A stretch of DNA of 7,978 bases from Lachnospiraceae bacterium UBA3785 (lineage in GTDB: Bacteria; Bacillota; Clostridia; Lachnospirales; Lachnospiraceae), in assembly GCA_002369495.1 (NCBI GenBank), contig DFFD01000193.1, positions 3,653 to 11,630 on the forward strand, written 5' to 3'. Below, in pieces: positions 6,401-7,978 of the stretch. Both the position numbers and the translations under genes were made by a program. The notes under the pieces were generated by a model. That model had not been told where the DNA came from. It searched no databases and saw only the letters and a list, made by a program, of their open reading frames with translations. Each line of letters begins with the position of its first letter. Position 1 is the first letter of the stretch.

Positions 6401-6984
6401 GCGTTCACCGTAAGGCGCACGGGTTCCTTTCTGCCGGCAAGGACGAGAAATTCCTCCATATTGCCCCGGAGCGAAGGGCTCTTCGTGAGGGCGGCCGCCA
6501 GCGCGCGGACGCGGGTGGTCTCCCCGGAGAGCAGCCGCTGAAAACCCGGGCTCTCGAATATGCGCAGCGCCTCGCCCGGATTTTGCTCGGCAAGCTCCGT
6601 GAATTCCCCAAGATCCCGGATCTCCCGCCCGCCGCTCATGAGCTTCATCTCCGATGCGGCGACGCGCACGGGAACGCTGTACTCCCCGTCGTTCGTCGAG
6701 AAAAGGATCTTTCCTTCCGCCGCCTCGCCCGGGACAAGTCCCTCGAGGTTGACCAGGTACGGTATCTCGATCTCCGAGCCCCTGATCTTCTTCTCCTTCA
6801 CGCGGATGCGGGGGTTCGTGACAAAGATATCCCCGACCAGCCGCTTTGTGCCGCCGCTCCGGATGCGCAGCTTGTCACGCTTCACATCCCCGGCGGCAGC
6901 CTCCGTACTGACAGAAAGCTCCCCGATCGGCGTGAACCCGCTGTCCTTTATCCTGCCCTTCTCTTCCTCTATCGTCCTGATCAA
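3445..6984 (-). CDS. DUF5717-like giant alpha-solenoid protein
   Basis: This 1179-residue soluble protein has no signal peptide or membrane helix. Residues 17-110 form a beta-rich domain (GDIFVTNPRIRV, EIEIPYLVNLEGL, GKILFSTNDGEYSVPVRV) typical of the DUF5717 N-terminus. Residues 120-185 are helical, and 188-290 form a second beta-rich domain. From about 300 to 1035 it is dominated by amphipathic helix pairs resembling TPR/HEAT-type solenoid repeats (for example 338-365, 485-535, 785-880), interrupted by a beta-rich stretch near 630-760. Residues 1050-1115 are again beta-rich, and the C-terminal 1135-1170 is a charged helix. The start is TTG at 6982-6984: GAGGA lies 7 bases upstream and the next Met is residue 113, well inside conserved sequence. 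It begins 10 bases after polC and overlaps the next gene by 4 bases. I see no catalytic motif. The likely role is a large scaffold working with the two small downstream proteins, by inference. Confidence 0.88.
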   Translation of the reverse strand: MIRTIEEEKGRIKDSGFTPIGELSVSTEAAAGDVKRDKLRIRSGGTKRLVGDIFVTNPRIRVKEKKIRGSEIEIPYLVNLEGLVPGEAAEGKILFSTNDGEYSVPVRVAASEMKLMSGGREIRDLGEFTELAEQNPGEALRIFESPGFQRLLSGETTRVRALAAALTKSPSLRGNMEEFLVLAGRKEPVRLTVNAKEREFPAVSSSEKELLRIVKSGWGCTEIRVSAEGDFLELPKDRFTEEDFFGSVLDVEYIVRQEKLHPGKNFGKIKVVCPDGIFELPVTASPLLARDAAEEPDTKKIRVRLMRDLIDFHIGVRSADEFANRVRKNIAAWPGGQAPAAMQLLAVYAEEKAGRHERALELLRGVSSHDFTGEPAYVKAGFLYIGLMTGQLTKDEQSIIDRIREWQTRNREDVLLTLMRMQIDPSVTRLPDRQNVYFYELFDAGVMSPLLYLSALKYYEQYPELFTRVDPFMWHMLAWGAKNRYLPEELALKVSYLTISDRKTASVALRVLKAAFAMYDRDAILTAICRILIRFAPGDAESFPWFLMAVEREIQITRLYASFIEAVPENYREPLPRVILRYLAREAQVSEKKRAFLYASVVKNRTRDPETYAALKDQMQEFADASFLGKRIGRDYAVLYRNFQGNIGETERGVRLAENIFTERLYTDDPRVREAVVYHYGLKNPEIYPLRGGEALVQCWTDDAAILFSDGRGRYFASSVVYTREPLMEKEPQLSALIAFGIPYPGLWLSAAVRNGQLRPVDVRTVDAFRQMEASSLFADGFRDTVRKMLLTYYLDHAENETIDRYLSEIDLDAYARVDRARFITLLIRRGFSEAAFELLRRCGAEGVKPEELLACADAMEELFDGAYDETLLFISMQALRGGAVSESSLFYLERWFDGAVADMLLIRRHLAEFDIRSGNLDDRILRRAVFTGTLLPRESGVLGAYERLAGNPEVSSAYADFECERTFGKGELISSDTASLVAALIDRGVPVPEADRLALLNYYAKKKKRTAREEIRMDVLLEECVAKGLYFPFFRELPASSLRQYHLEDKAFVFVQAEPGDEVDLIYALAGRGEEKHFRRAPLREIYRGLFGREFILFYGEELTWSAVVHHEGEERKLPEKVETAGHVDDTGVSRYQLLNQMLAAKEKGDTETLENKIRELRRAELVTGALFKLEEEP
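3456..3460 (-). promoter_or_regulatory. Ribosome binding site for the GTG start of the DUF5716-like gene
   Basis: GGAGG on the minus strand lies within the last codons of the DUF5717-like gene, 7 bases before the GTG at 3448. It supports this non-ATG start and reinitiation across the 4-base overlap. Confidence 0.75.
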
Positions 6985-6991
6985 AGCACTG

Positions 6992-6996
6992 TCCTC
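6992..6996 (-). promoter_or_regulatory. Ribosome binding site overlapping the polC stop codon, for the TTG start
   Basis: GAGGA on the minus strand shares two bases with the polC stop codon TGA (6995-6997) and lies 7 bases before the TTG at 6984. The shared stop and ribosome binding site imply that translation of the DUF5717-like gene is coupled to, or follows, that of polC. Confidence 0.65.
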
Positions 6997-7978
6997 ACAT
7001 TACCATGTCAAAGAGTGATATCTGGTTCGTTTCCGGGATCCCCGACAGGATGCCGAGGCTCTCCAGGAGCTCGATGATCGTGCCCGAAGCGCGGGTCCGC
7101 GTCCGGAAATCATCCTTGGAGAGGAACGGCCCTTTTGCGGCCTCCTCCTCGATCTGTACCGCCACGCTCTCACCGAGCCCGGCGATGGAATTGATCGACG
7201 GCATGAGCTTTCCGTCGACGATCGTAAACCTGGTCGCCTTCGCCTTGAAAAGGTCCAGCGTGTGAAATGAAAACCCTCTCGCATACATCTCGCGGACGAT
7301 CATCATATCCTTCAGCATTTCGTCTTCCTTCGGGGAGAGCGATTCCTTCTCCCTGAGGCTCTGCGCGTAATCCTCCATCACCTGGCGGCCGCGCGCCATG
7401 ATCGCGTAGTCGAACGTCGTGACACGGATCGAGAACATCGCGGCGTAGTAGGCCAGAGGATAGTTGATCTTGTAGTAGGCGATCCGGAACGCGTTCATGA
7501 CGTAGGCCGCGGCGTGCGCCTTCGGGAACATGTATTTGATGCGCTTGCAGGACTCGATGTACCAGTCGGGCACGCCGTGCTCGCGCATTTCATTTTCCTG
7601 GTCGGGCTTTAAGCCCTTGCCCTTGCGGACCGCCTCCATGATTTTGAACGAGTGCTCCGGCTCGACGCCCCAGGCGATCAGGTTCAGCATGATGTCGTCA
7701 CGGGTGCAGATCGCGGTGCCGAGGGTACAGTCGCCGTTCTTGATAAAATACTGGGCGTTGTCCAGCCAGACGTTTGTCCCGTGGGACAGCCCGGATATGC
7801 GGATGAGCTCCGAGAGCGTCTTCGGCTTCGTGTCGCGGAGCATGCCCATGACGAAGTTGGTCCCGAACTCCGGGACGCCGAGAACGCCGAGGTCGACGCC
7901 GTCCATCTGCTCCGGCGTGACGCCGAGCGCCTGGGTGCCGGTGAACAGCGAGAGCACGCCCGGATCGTCCAGCGGGAC
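6995..7978 (-). CDS. polC: DNA polymerase III alpha subunit PolC (Gram-positive type), C-terminal part
   Basis: This is the last 327 residues of PolC, the replicative polymerase with built-in 3'-5' exonuclease of low-GC Gram-positive lineages; the full protein is usually about 1,400-1,500 residues, so roughly 1,100 residues lie beyond the right edge. The reading frame is open to base 7978. Diagnostic stretches include GVPEFGTNFVMGML, ISGLSHGTNVWLDNAQ, RDDIMLNLI, MEAVRKGKGL, WYIESCKRIKYMFPKAHAAA, and near the end a helix-hairpin-helix-like segment (AGLGESVAVQI, then FLSKDDFRTRTRASGTIIELL). The protein closes with NQISLFDMVM, which includes the clamp-binding pentapeptide. There is no terminator between its stop codon and the following TTG-started gene 10 bases away, so polC may share a transcript with the DUF5717/DUF5716 genes. 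Replication fidelity and chain elongation are the established roles of the family. Confidence 0.98.
   Translation of the reverse strand, partial: VPLDDPGVLSLFTGTQALGVTPEQMDGVDLGVLGVPEFGTNFVMGMLRDTKPKTLSELIRISGLSHGTNVWLDNAQYFIKNGDCTLGTAICTRDDIMLNLIAWGVEPEHSFKIMEAVRKGKGLKPDQENEMREHGVPDWYIESCKRIKYMFPKAHAAAYVMNAFRIAYYKINYPLAYYAAMFSIRVTTFDYAIMARGRQVMEDYAQSLREKESLSPKEDEMLKDMMIVREMYARGFSFHTLDLFKAKATRFTIVDGKLMPSINSIAGLGESVAVQIEEEAAKGPFLSKDDFRTRTRASGTIIELLESLGILSGIPETNQISLFDMVM
7010..7024 (-). other. Sliding-clamp (DnaN) binding motif QISLF at the PolC C-terminus
   Basis: The five codons for Gln-Ile-Ser-Leu-Phe match the QL(S/D)LF clamp-binding consensus. In PolC proteins this motif lies at the extreme C-terminus, as here, where it precedes only DMVM. 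It would tether the polymerase to the beta clamp. Confidence 0.85.

Noticed and set aside
3601..7077. A 1158-codon open frame on the plus strand opposite the DUF5717-like gene
   Set aside because: It is codon-for-codon in register with the real gene. In GC-rich coding sequence that avoids TTA, CTA and TCA codons, the complement stays open. The translation has no recognisable domain pattern, and the minus-strand gene has proper starts, ribosome binding sites and operon spacing.

Overview
This window looks like chromosomal DNA from a high-GC member of the Clostridia, most likely a Lachnospiraceae bacterium. The grounds are a Gram-positive-type PolC C-terminus, strong AGGAGG-type ribosome binding sites, and an adjacent pair of proteins that I recognise by sequence pattern as the DUF5717 and DUF5716 families, which I know mainly from Lachnospiraceae. 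Family assignments are from memory and were not searched. Every supported gene lies on the minus strand, so transcription runs from right to left.

Right part (7978 down to 1401): the 3' end of polC (replicative DNA polymerase III alpha subunit) is followed after 10 bases by three tightly packed genes: a 1179-residue DUF5717-like alpha-solenoid protein (TTG start), a 420-residue DUF5716-like protein with a degenerate actin/Hsp70-like layout (GTG start, 4-base overlap), and a 260-residue TPR-like protein (ATG 2 bases after the previous stop). Each ribosome binding site lies in the end of the preceding gene, or overlaps its stop codon, so the three are probably translationally coupled and may act as one complex. 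Their function is unknown.

Middle (1400 down to 1213): a 93-base cluster of seven copies of a GACGGTTCC-type unit, four in one orientation and three in the other, forms a long imperfect palindrome that begins directly after the stop codon of the TPR gene. A short stem plus T-tract at its far end could terminate the upstream operon. Next comes a plausible extended -10 sigma-A promoter for the transport genes.

Left part (1212 down to 1): a polar amino acid ABC uptake system. The first gene is a lipoprotein substrate-binding protein (SBP) of family 3. Its domain order appears circularly permuted: the segment that normally ends the fold comes first, directly after the lipobox and linker, and the protein stops where lobe 2 would cross back to lobe 1. 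A GC-rich hairpin followed by five T's separates it from the start of the permease gene, which runs off the window. The ATPase gene would be expected further downstream, outside the window.

The most unusual observation is the circularly permuted SBP. The most interesting uncharacterised system is the DUF5717/DUF5716/TPR operon behind polC.
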